Shown here: positions 16,735 through 24,495 of the stretch, piece by piece
Layout of the letters: every line of letters begins with the position of its first letter
How positions within the stretch are numbered: position 1 is the stretch's first letter
Assembly: GCA_015233295.1 (NCBI GenBank)
Contig: JADFYC010000003.1
Location: 1 to 39,722 of the forward strand
Length of the DNA: 39,722 bases
DNA from: Deltaproteobacteria bacterium
Lineage (GTDB): Bacteria > Desulfobacterota > JADFXK01
Direction: 5' to 3'
Made by a program: the position numbers and the translations under genes
The notes under the pieces: generated by a model
Told to the model about the DNA's origin: nothing
Database searches by the model: none
Seen by the model: only the letters and a program-made list of their open reading frames with translations

Positions 16735-17355
16735 TTATATCTCCTTTTCCGGTTGGAGCCATTGTCCGGGACTGACTGTTTCCGCAGGTGGTAAAGTGCT
16801 TAAGGTCTTGTTTAGGTCAATGGCCCGGACCAATCGGTGCAGGGGGTAGTCATCGGGCTGGGCGAAATAGACCGCATTGGTGGCCACCGCCGGTAGACCC
16901 AAGTCTCGGGACAGATGCCAGGCCCGACGGCCGACGGGACCAGGGACTACCTCCACCCAGCAGTCCGCTCGGGATCGCACGGCCTGCAACATCTCGGGAT
17001 CATTGCTTAAGACAGCCAGATGCTCATGGCAAACGGGTAATTCCACCTTGAGGGAGAAATCTGCGGTTAGATGCCGCCGGGTGATCAAGTCCGAAAGGAT
17101 CTCATAACCGGTCAAGGTCTTGATCAAAATCACCGCCGCCTCGGACGCCGTCTGGAGATATGCCCCGACCAGCGGGGTCAACCGAAGGGCTTTGGCAGCA
17201 GCCACGAAATTGATCAGACCGTAAAATCCGTTGGTGTCGGTCAAGGCGAGGTGAGTGGCTCCATTGGCGACGGCAGTCCGGCAGAGTTCGGCCACGGAGC
17301 TGACGCCCTGCATCAAGGAATAACAAGAATGAACATGTAAGTGGATAAAGGACAT
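16735..17355 (-). CDS. DnaE2-like polymerase, N-terminal PHP domain fragment
   Basis: 206 residues covering the PHP (polymerase and histidinol phosphatase) domain of a DnaE-type polymerase. Visible motifs are HLHVHSCYSLMQG, LALTDTNGFYG, and the end WLQPEKEI. The next codon is TAA (16735-16737), after which the same frame reads AHFPYCPEALANTVKLAG, the usual continuation of this protein. A single change such as TCA to TAA would explain it. The ATG is 17 bases after the ImuB-like stop codon, so it belongs to the lexA operon. As it stands the polymerase core is not attached. Confidence 0.85.
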   Translation of the reverse strand: MSFIHLHVHSCYSLMQGVSSVAELCRTAVANGATHLALTDTNGFYGLINFVAAAKALRLTPLVGAYLQTASEAAVILIKTLTGYEILSDLITRRHLTADFSLKVELPVCHEHLAVLSNDPEMLQAVRSRADCWVEVVPGPVGRRAWHLSRDLGLPAVATNAVYFAQPDDYPLHRLVRAIDLNKTLSTLPPAETVSPGQWLQPEKEI

Positions 17356-17372
17356 GGTTGCTCATGGCTCGG

Positions 17373-18533
17373 TTATATGGTCCGTCCCCAATTGAGAGCC
17401 TGCGACCCGAACCGGGTTCTGATCGTGTCCACGGCCTTCTGTAATTGCTCATCCCGGCGCAGATCGGTTTCTTCCCAGGGAAAGAGCGAGAGCTGGCGAA
17501 CCGGCATAGTCAAGTCCCAGATGATCAAGATCAGACGGCGGACGGCCATTCGTCTCTGCAGGAGATGATCCAGAGCCGGCAGCAGTGATTGAAACAGCAT
17601 CAGATCAAGATTGGATTTATTTTTGTGGAACCGGTCCCGGTGGTGGCCGATCCGGCCGTCGGCGTAGCGCCATTCCAGATCGAACCAGCCGGGATAACGG
17701 TTATGCCGACGGAGGGTCCATCCCGCTTCCTCCACCAGTCGAAACAAGGCGGCTGATAATGCTTCCTTGTCGATCTCATCTTTATCCAAATTGCGGACAA
17801 AACGGAGTTGAGAGGCGACCTGGAACGGCACGACCGGGGATGTGTCTTCCCCGTGGGCCAGCCGGGCCAATCTAGCGCCTTGTTGACCAAACACCCCGGT
17901 CAGCGTATCCACCTTTAAGGCGGCCAGTTGTTCCACCCGCTGGATATTGAAATCCGTTAAGGCGGCCATGGGCTTGGGACCGATCCCCGGCAGGCTGGCC
18001 ACTGGTAGAGGATCAAGGAAGGTTGGCTCCCCGCCGGGAAAGATGCGACATAATTCACCCGGAGACATAAACTGAGCCGCCACCTGGCTGATCAATTTAT
18101 TGGCCGCCAATCCCAACCTGCCGCGTAATTGCCGCCGTGTCCACAACTCCCGTTCCAAACGGCAAACAGCATCGGCCGCATGACCCCATAACCGCTGCGT
18201 TCCGCTGAAATCGACAAAATAGCGTCCCGGTGTGGTTCCTTCCACCAGCGGTGAGAATTGGTTGAGGTCCTTGAGTATTTCCAGGTGCTGATTTTTATAG
18301 AAGAATAGATCTGGTGGGGTGGTTATCAGGCGCCGACACCGTTGCCGAGCCAGGCTGACCGGCATCCCTTCATAAATTCCTTCCTGGCGAGCTTGGTGAT
18401 TGACGCCTTGGATGACAGACCGGGTATTCTGTTCGGCGATGGCCACCGGTTTGCCTTTAAGCTCGGGCTGCCGCAATTCTTCTATCGACATAGCGAAATC
18501 AGGCAGGTGTACATGAGCGATATACCGGATCAT
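17373..18533 (-). CDS. imuB: ImuB-like Y-family polymerase homolog without catalytic residues
   Basis: A 386-residue Y-family protein. In active DinB the first metal site reads HVDMDAFF; here it is HVHLPDFA. The second site, normally SIDEAFLD, is TTPGRYFVD. The metal ligands are therefore missing, as in ImuB, the non-catalytic hub of the ImuA-ImuB-DnaE2 mutasome. A helix-hairpin-helix (ASLPGIGPKPMAAL) and a little-finger region follow. Near the C-terminus QLSLF (347-351) is a textbook beta-clamp-binding motif. The gene sits 21 bases after lexA and 17 bases before the DnaE2-like gene. No ImuA is present. Its role would be to link the DnaE2-like polymerase to the clamp, but that polymerase is interrupted here. 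Confidence 0.8.
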   Translation of the reverse strand: MIRYIAHVHLPDFAMSIEELRQPELKGKPVAIAEQNTRSVIQGVNHQARQEGIYEGMPVSLARQRCRRLITTPPDLFFYKNQHLEILKDLNQFSPLVEGTTPGRYFVDFSGTQRLWGHAADAVCRLERELWTRRQLRGRLGLAANKLISQVAAQFMSPGELCRIFPGGEPTFLDPLPVASLPGIGPKPMAALTDFNIQRVEQLAALKVDTLTGVFGQQGARLARLAHGEDTSPVVPFQVASQLRFVRNLDKDEIDKEALSAALFRLVEEAGWTLRRHNRYPGWFDLEWRYADGRIGHHRDRFHKNKSNLDLMLFQSLLPALDHLLQRRMAVRRLILIIWDLTMPVRQLSLFPWEETDLRRDEQLQKAVDTIRTRFGSQALNWGRTI

Positions 18534-18554
18534 GAGAACCTCTGACTTTGATCA

Positions 18555-19202
18555 TTAAGAATTGTGGTGGTATGGGCTGGAAAATGGAGCCCGGTAATGG
18601 CGCAATAACCCAACCACTAGTCCAATAATGGCCACGTCTTCTTCGGATTTGAACAGAGGTTTCATTTTAGTGTTGGCCGGTCTTAGTTCGATTTGACTGC
18701 CCTGGCGGTAATATTTCTTAACCGTGGCCTCGCCAACCACCATGGCCACCACTGTTTGCCCGTTGTCGGCGTGATTTTGTTTGGTGATGATCAAGACATC
18801 ACCGTCCTTGATGCCTTCATCGATCATGGATTCCCCCCGGACCTTAAGTGCGAAGTTTAGCCCACCCCCGAGAAATGTTTCCGGCACTTCAATGGACTCC
18901 GGAATTTCCGGGGCCTCAATCGGTGTCCCGGCGGCTACCACCCCCAGAAAGGGAATGGACACCGCACCCAGCTTAAGAGGGACCAGTTCCAAGACGCGCT
19001 TTTGGTTGCCCCAGGGACTGGCCAAGTAACCGCGGCGTTCCAGTTGTTTCAGATGTTTGTAAACTGAGTTCAATGACTTATACCCAAAATTCCGTCTTAT
19101 TTCTTCATATGAGGGGGTGTATTCATGCTGCTTGATGTAATCTTGCAAGAAGCGATAGACACGTTCCTGAGCCGGGGTGAGCCCTTGGGGGGATTGGTCC
19201 AT
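18555..19202 (-). CDS. lexA: LexA-type SOS repressor
   Basis: A 215-residue repressor. The N-terminal winged helix (about 8-70) shows LTPAQERVYRFLQDYI and the recognition region SLNSVYKHLKQLERRGYL. The S24 self-cleaving domain has the Ala91-Gly92 cleavage site (VVAAGTP), Ser125 (RGESMID) and Lys162 (EATVKKYY). All three are intact, so RecA-stimulated self-cleavage is expected. The start at 19202 is chosen because GGAGG lies 7 bases before it; an upstream ATG 15 codons earlier has none. It is the first gene of a lexA - ImuB-like - DnaE2-like operon. A dyad at 19233-19249, 31 bases upstream, is a candidate self-operator. This may be a second, operon-specific LexA in addition to a housekeeping one. 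Confidence 0.93.
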   Translation of the reverse strand: MDQSPQGLTPAQERVYRFLQDYIKQHEYTPSYEEIRRNFGYKSLNSVYKHLKQLERRGYLASPWGNQKRVLELVPLKLGAVSIPFLGVVAAGTPIEAPEIPESIEVPETFLGGGLNFALKVRGESMIDEGIKDGDVLIITKQNHADNGQTVVAMVVGEATVKKYYRQGSQIELRPANTKMKPLFKSEEDVAIIGLVVGLLRHYRAPFSSPYHHNS

Positions 19203-19232
19203 GGTCAATCCTCCATAATTATTGGCTGTCAT

Positions 19233-19256
19233 GTTTATTAATAACAAACCTGTTTG
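19233..19256. promoter_or_regulatory. Overlapping dyads upstream of lexA, candidate LexA operator
   Basis: GTTTATTAATAACAAAC (19233-19249) is a 17-bp inverted repeat with one mismatched pair. It shares its right half with a second dyad, CAAAC-CT-GTTTG (19245-19256). They sit 31 bases before the lexA start on the minus strand. The sequence is not the E. coli or Bacillus SOS box, but LexA recognition varies widely in this bacterial group. Confidence 0.45.
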
Positions 19257-19398
19257 GTTAAGCTGACCTGGTTATGTTGAACGTAATCAGCTTGAGGCTG
19301 CTGTTGGTATCTAATCGCACTATAGGTGAATAAAAGGTGAAAGTCAAGCAGAGAGCTTTCCGGAGGGAGTTAGGCGAAGCGGAGGTCGGCAAAATATA

Positions 19399-20414
19399 TC
19401 AGGCGGGATCGGATAAGCTGTCGAGAAATCCCTTTGACAGGAGTTGGGCGATGATCGGGGCGTTGCCTCCAGCGCGATTGTTGACGGCGACATTGACATG
19501 GCAGCCCTGGTCAATGGCCGAGCGCATGATGGCCGCCGTATCGTCAAGCATCCGAGAGCTGAGCAGGCCATCAATCATCTTATCAAACGGAAAAGTCTTC
19601 AGGTAGGCGTCTTCATATTTCATTTTCGGCGGGGTCAGCAACTGGATGAGGCATTGTCCCTCGAAATTAAGAAATCGACTCCCGCCCAGGGCAAACTGTC
19701 GAGAAAGCGGAGGCACCAGGTCCAATGGGACAGCACCTGGCCCAGACCGTGCTTTGCCAAGAGATCGAAGTAGGCCGGAGACAGAAACGATTCCGTCCTG
19801 ACTTCCAAATGATATCGATCATCCGGGGGAACTTGGGTGAAGAAATCATCGAGTCGGGCGCAGAATTCTCCTGCCGAAGATCGTTCCTTTTGGGTCTGGT
19901 ACTCCTGTTCAAAGATAAATCCCTGCAGGTGCTTTCCCAGCACATCAACCGCCGGCCGATAAAACCGGCGAATAAACATGTCTGGGTTTAGGTAATCGGG
20001 GTTATCGATGTATTTCCCAGCTCGTCAAAATTTCCGAGCAAAGACGGCTTGGGGAACCTTGAGCAGTAAGCGGTCGCCAGGGGCAAGATACTCTTTGTAT
20101 AGATTGAGCGTCCGGAAAGTAGGAGAGGGCTGGTCATGTAGGTCGGCCAGCCAGCCATAGAAGGTGAAATCCACTTCCAGGACGGAGAAATGCTTAAAGT
20201 ACTCAGCCGCACTGGATATGGGCAAGACCCGCTCGATCAGTGATTGGCCGCCAATTTTCTTGGTCCGGCTGGTGATTTGGGATTGATACCGTGCTTCAGA
20301 GTAAATCTGGCCCAGCCAACCGGCATACCTGTCACTGGCCGTTCCTAGTGAGACTCCGGGGTTCAGATCACAGAATATAAATCCGTCGATCTGAGATTGC
20401 TGTGTGTCAGGCAT
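19399..20414 (-). pseudogene. DUF72 (YecE-like) gene broken by a TGA and a frameshift
   Basis: Three pieces reconstruct one DUF72 protein of about 340 residues. Piece one (20414-20025) includes AEYFKHFSVLEVDFTFYGWL and ends ARKF-TGA. Piece two continues in the same frame (RAGKYIDNPDYLNPDMFIRR, then YRPAVDVLGKHLQGFIFEQE). Around 19685 the frame shifts, and piece three carries RFLNFEGQCLIQLLTPPKMK and VNNRAGGNAP, the conserved C-terminal motif, to 19399. DUF72 proteins have a TIM-barrel fold and unknown function. Two separate lesions make this a pseudogene. It lies upstream of lexA on the same strand. Confidence 0.8.
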
Positions 20415-20828
20415 GAGTGAATTCCGTTGCCTAATACTGGATGTCCGTGAGTTGAGGATAGAAAGTTATTATAGTCATCCGAACATGAAACCTAACATTT
20501 CATTCTAGGTGTTTCGGTCGCCGCACCTGACGTGATCGACTAGCAATAAAGGGAATTGGTTCCAGTTTGGCCATGGTGAGGCATTATCAAAATGTTAGAA
20601 ATCAAAATCGGATGACTATAATGCTCGCATTCTACATCGAAAAGTGTGTAACAGCCGGGATGTGTTAAACTCCGTTGAGCGAATTAGCAGGCTGGGAATG
20701 GGACGATTAAAGGGCATAGGAATTTATCGATTCAATTTGAATACTCACCCGTGCTTACCGGGTGTATAATTCAGAGAAGTTAGCCGCTCGCGGATGGAGC
20801 AAATTCACCAGGGGTACCAGCCCCCCCC
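20415..20828. other. Intergenic with C8 tract
   Basis: No coding region is seen. The interval is of average composition with a C8 run at 20821-20828 directly next to an A7 run that belongs to the terminator of the adjacent kinase gene. Confidence 0.4.
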
Positions 20829-20862
20829 AAAAAAATATATAGCTCCTTTTATATGGCTATAT
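20829..20862 (-). terminator. Rho-independent terminator of the hybrid kinase gene
   Basis: On the minus strand, stem arms ATATAGC and GCTATAT around a 12-base loop are followed by a T-run. On the plus strand the run is A7 at 20829-20835 and the arms are 20837-20843 and 20856-20862. It lies about 15 bases after the stop codon at 20877. The stem is AT-rich and thus weak, but the geometry is right. A G8 run follows the T-run. Confidence 0.65.
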
Positions 20863-20876
20863 TATGAATTAGTCCA

Positions 20877-23800
20877 CTAAACACCCAAAACGCTTCGGAT
20901 CAGCTTTGCTAGTTGCCTTCTTTCCAATGGTTTCATGATGAGCGCCTTAATTCCCAGCTCTTTTGCGGTCTCTTCCGTTACTTTTTTGTTGAATCCCGTG
21001 CAGAGAATGACTGGGATATCGGGCCGGACTTGGAGTATCTCTCTGGCCAATTCAATTCCTGTCAATCCGGGCATAGTATAGTCTGTGATGACCAAATCAA
21101 ACTCTTGAGGGCGGGATCTGAACAAATCGAGAGCATCAAGGGCGCTTGTTTTCGTCGTTACCTGGTACCCCAACTTCTTGAGCATCCTGGAGCCCATATC
21201 CACCAACATCTGTTCATCATCAACCAGGAGTATATTCCCCGAGCCCCTGGGCGAAGCTTCTAACATGGCAATCGATGCCGTGGACTCAACAACCGCCCTC
21301 GGCAGGTAGACGTCAAAGACACTCCCTTTACCAGGTTCACTCCTGACAACTATTTCTCCGCCGTGCCTCTTTATTATCCCATGCACAACGGCCAAACCTA
21401 ATCCAGTACCCTTTCCCACTTCCTTAGTGGTGAAATAGGGTTCAAAAATGCGCTGTATAGTCTCCCCGCCTATCCCATGGCCAGTATCAGAAACACATAA
21501 TTTTAGATATGGTCCCGGTTTAAAATTTGATGAAATTGGAAAAGAATTTAGGTCGGACTTCCCAAGATGCACCCTGGTCAGAGAAACATCGAGTACGCCT
21601 TTGTCTTCCATCGCATGAGCTGCATTTGTGCAGAGATTGACAATGACTTGATGGATTTGAGTTGCATCGACCACTGATACTCCCTTCTCCAGATTCTGCC
21701 TGATCTCTATCGTGGATGGGAGCGATGCCCTTAGTAACTTAAGAGCTTCCTTTACAATAGTGCTGATATCAATGCCGGTCATGGGTTGCTCCTGCCCCAT
21801 GCGACTGAAGGCTAGGATCTGCCTTACCAGATTCCTAGCTCGATGAGCAGCGGTAAGCACCTGCCCGAGATCATGGCGCAGAGCCTCTGATTCGTGCATG
21901 TCTTCCAAAACCATTTCGGTATAACCTATGATCGGTGATAGTATGTTATTGAAATCGTGAGCAATACCTCCAGCCAGAGTGCCTATGGCCTCAAGCTTTT
22001 GAGCTTCACGAAGCTGAGCCTCAAGCTTCTTGGTTTGGGTTACATTCCGCCCAAGCCGCAATATCTTGGTTATCTTTTTGGAATCATCGTTAATGGGGAT
22101 CAGTCTATATTCCCATGTTTCATTATCTCGAGAGATAATAAATTCATTTGGTTTCCCAGACTCAAGGACAGTATGAAGTGGGCAACTCTCGCAAGGCGCA
22201 CGTCGCATCAATTGGGCTTTGTAGCAATATTCTCCCTCGGTATAGGTCTCCTTTGCCTTCATTGTCTCCACGGCCTTCTGATTGGCCCAGATTATTCTCT
22301 TGTCGGCTGAAATTATTGAAATCGCATCTGGAATAGACTCCAAGACAGTTTTGAACTCGTGAGAGAGCGCTCTGTACCTTGCCTCACTCTCCTGTAATGC
22401 CTCTCTATCCAGTCTTCGCTCCGTGATATCCTGGGCGATACCGGCAGTTCCCGTCACTTTCCCTTGCTCAGTCAGGATGGGTGTCTTGAAGGTCATGAAC
22501 CAACGCATCTCTGTTCCAATTACGACCTGTTCCTCCACCTGCAATTTTTGGCCGGAAGAAATGGCCTGGACGTCATCGGTGCGATAAATTTCTGCAAACT
22601 CCAACGGCCAGACATCCTGGTCGGTTTTTCCGATCACATCTTCAACCCCACGTCCGCATGCTTTGGCAAACGCCTCGTTTACCATCTCAAACCTGCCCTC
22701 ACAATCCTTAAGCCAGGCAAGCATGGGTAGGTTGTCGAGGAAAGTTTGGAGCCGCCTGTGCGCAAAGGCCTGTATTTGTTCCGCCATATTTCTTTCCGTC
22801 ACATCGCGAGCAATACCGATAAGTCCCGCTATTTCGCCGGATTCATCACGAAACGGGGTTGTAATGGTCTCTGCCAGAATGGACCGCCCATCAACAAGTT
22901 TAATCCACTTATCATTCTTTATTGGCTTACCGGCAACAATCGTTTCCCTGTCCCTCTGACGGAAAAATTCCGCCAAGGCCATATCTTTTATGATATCAAC
23001 GTCTGTTCGACCAATAATACGTTCTTTAGGAAGGCCTATGAAGGCACTGGCGAAGAAATCGTTACAGCCTATATAGACACTATCCCGGTTCTTGAAGAAA
23101 ATTGGCTCGGGAATGGCGTCGATCATGGTCTGAAGAAAGACCCTATCGGCATCAAGCGTTCGGTTTAGACGGTGAATACCCACAAAGCGCCAGATAAGAA
23201 GAGCTAACAAGACAAGCGCAGAACAACCGCCTGAAGCAATGAGGACCCTCCCGACCGTCCACCAGGGTTCTGGTTTTCCGATCCAGCGTTCGTAGATTTG
23301 TCTTTGCTCCGTATCGTTCTCAAAGGATTCGATAGCATTATCCAATAGGTCCCGTATGGTCTTGCTGCCGGGACGTAAAGCGATGGAGCGCAACACCTCA
23401 AAGGCAGGTGGGGTTATAACCCGGACCTTCTCTCTCATGCCGGCCGCGCCTGCTAGTTTGAGTAAATTTTCCGTGGTGGTCATAATCAGGTCGATCTGGC
23501 CGGTCAAGAGGTCCATGAGAAGATGCTGCATTTTGGGGTAGGAAATGACTAATAAATCTCGGTTCTCTTTAAGCTTCTCATGGGCAGTGCTTCCTTTGAT
23601 TACTCCTACCTTCTTGCCGGGGGCCGGGCCTATGGTTGAAACATCGGAAGCACGGGCTATATAGTTCACCTGAAAGGTATCAAGTGTTCGAGTAAAGATG
23701 AAACGTTGCTTTGTCCTATCATTGATGGCCCTGAAGGGAATGAGGTCAGCCTGTCCAGTGAGGAGAATATCTTCTATCTCATCCCATGGTTCACCAAACC

Positions 23801-24062
23801 GGTATTCCACGCGCAATCCGGCCCTTTTAGCCAGTTCATTCATCACGTCAACTGCCAGTCCGTTTGGTTTCCCGTCCTTTGGATCACGGAAATATGTAGG
23901 GGGAAAATCGGATGGTATCACAGCCACTACTGTTTGCAGGTCTTTTCCTCCGGGATCGGCAGCAAGACTGACTGTAGGTACGAACAAAGGTGCCAAGCTT
24001 AGCGCTACAACCCAAAGAAGGATAGAGAACTTTCGTCCGGAAGGGCTATTCTTATTCTTCAT
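20877..24062 (-). CDS. Hybrid sensor kinase with periplasmic amino-acid-type binding domain
   Basis: A 1061-residue membrane sensor. A signal or first helix (1-34) is followed by a periplasmic SBP_bac_3 solute-binding domain (about 43-262; VVAVIPSDFPPTYFRDPKDG, KVGVIKGSTAHE), a membrane helix (273-294), and three PAS domains (about 305-425, 435-550, 570-680). The third PAS has a cysteine set (CYKAQLMRRAPCESCPLH). Then come HisKA with H702 (AGGIAHDFNNILSP), HATPase (VCTNAAHAMEDKG-type N-box, DTGHGIGGE, GKGTGLGLAVV), and a C-terminal receiver with D994 (LVITDYTMPGLTG). Such kinases sense a small molecule through the binding domain. AAGGT precedes the start, only 9 bases after the remnant receiver upstream. 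No output regulator is adjacent. Confidence 0.93.
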   Translation of the reverse strand: MKNKNSPSGRKFSILLWVVALSLAPLFVPTVSLAADPGGKDLQTVVAVIPSDFPPTYFRDPKDGKPNGLAVDVMNELAKRAGLRVEYRFGEPWDEIEDILLTGQADLIPFRAINDRTKQRFIFTRTLDTFQVNYIARASDVSTIGPAPGKKVGVIKGSTAHEKLKENRDLLVISYPKMQHLLMDLLTGQIDLIMTTTENLLKLAGAAGMREKVRVITPPAFEVLRSIALRPGSKTIRDLLDNAIESFENDTEQRQIYERWIGKPEPWWTVGRVLIASGGCSALVLLALLIWRFVGIHRLNRTLDADRVFLQTMIDAIPEPIFFKNRDSVYIGCNDFFASAFIGLPKERIIGRTDVDIIKDMALAEFFRQRDRETIVAGKPIKNDKWIKLVDGRSILAETITTPFRDESGEIAGLIGIARDVTERNMAEQIQAFAHRRLQTFLDNLPMLAWLKDCEGRFEMVNEAFAKACGRGVEDVIGKTDQDVWPLEFAEIYRTDDVQAISSGQKLQVEEQVVIGTEMRWFMTFKTPILTEQGKVTGTAGIAQDITERRLDREALQESEARYRALSHEFKTVLESIPDAISIISADKRIIWANQKAVETMKAKETYTEGEYCYKAQLMRRAPCESCPLHTVLESGKPNEFIISRDNETWEYRLIPINDDSKKITKILRLGRNVTQTKKLEAQLREAQKLEAIGTLAGGIAHDFNNILSPIIGYTEMVLEDMHESEALRHDLGQVLTAAHRARNLVRQILAFSRMGQEQPMTGIDISTIVKEALKLLRASLPSTIEIRQNLEKGVSVVDATQIHQVIVNLCTNAAHAMEDKGVLDVSLTRVHLGKSDLNSFPISSNFKPGPYLKLCVSDTGHGIGGETIQRIFEPYFTTKEVGKGTGLGLAVVHGIIKRHGGEIVVRSEPGKGSVFDVYLPRAVVESTASIAMLEASPRGSGNILLVDDEQMLVDMGSRMLKKLGYQVTTKTSALDALDLFRSRPQEFDLVITDYTMPGLTGIELAREILQVRPDIPVILCTGFNKKVTEETAKELGIKALIMKPLERRQLAKLIRSVLGV

Positions 24063-24071
24063 AGTACTACC

Positions 24072-24495
24072 TTATTGACCTTGTTGTGATGGAGCGCAAA
24101 CTCCTTGTTGATATGTTGCAGCAAGCGCCTTTTTCAAATCAGACAACTGGTAAGGCTTATGTAGAAACGCTTGTGGTCTTTCTACGTGCTTTTCCTGCAT
24201 AATTTGTCCTTCGTCGTAACCGCTAGCCAGGATTACCGGAATGCTCGGCCGCAGCGCCCTGAGTTCGCTAAGGTTTGCCATCCGTTCATCCCAGGCATAC
24301 TTAGATCCAATAGAACCAGGCGGATTTCTTCTTTGTGAGAGCGGAAGGTTCTTACAGCTTCTAATCCGTCGTCGGCGGTTATCACCTTATAGCCAAATCG
24401 TCGTTCTAACAATGTCTGGTCATATCACCAACTAGTGGCTCGTCATCGACCACAAGGACCATCCCGCTTCCATCAATCTGCACCTCATCTAGTAT
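24072..24495 (-). pseudogene. Decayed receiver domain of the upstream sensor kinase
   Basis: Immediately after the TAA that ends the large kinase, the same frame continues ILDEVQIDGSGMVLVVDDEP LVGDMT. It then shifts to LLERRFGYKVITADDGLEAV and LVLLDLSMPGMNG, and shifts again to SELRALRPSIPVILASGYDE and FLHKPYQLSDLKKAL up to the stop at 24072. Together these make a complete response-regulator receiver, with VVDDE, the phospho-Asp in LLDLSMPG, and the HKP lysine. The original gene was evidently a hybrid kinase, and this end has two frameshifts plus the in-frame stop. Confidence 0.8.
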
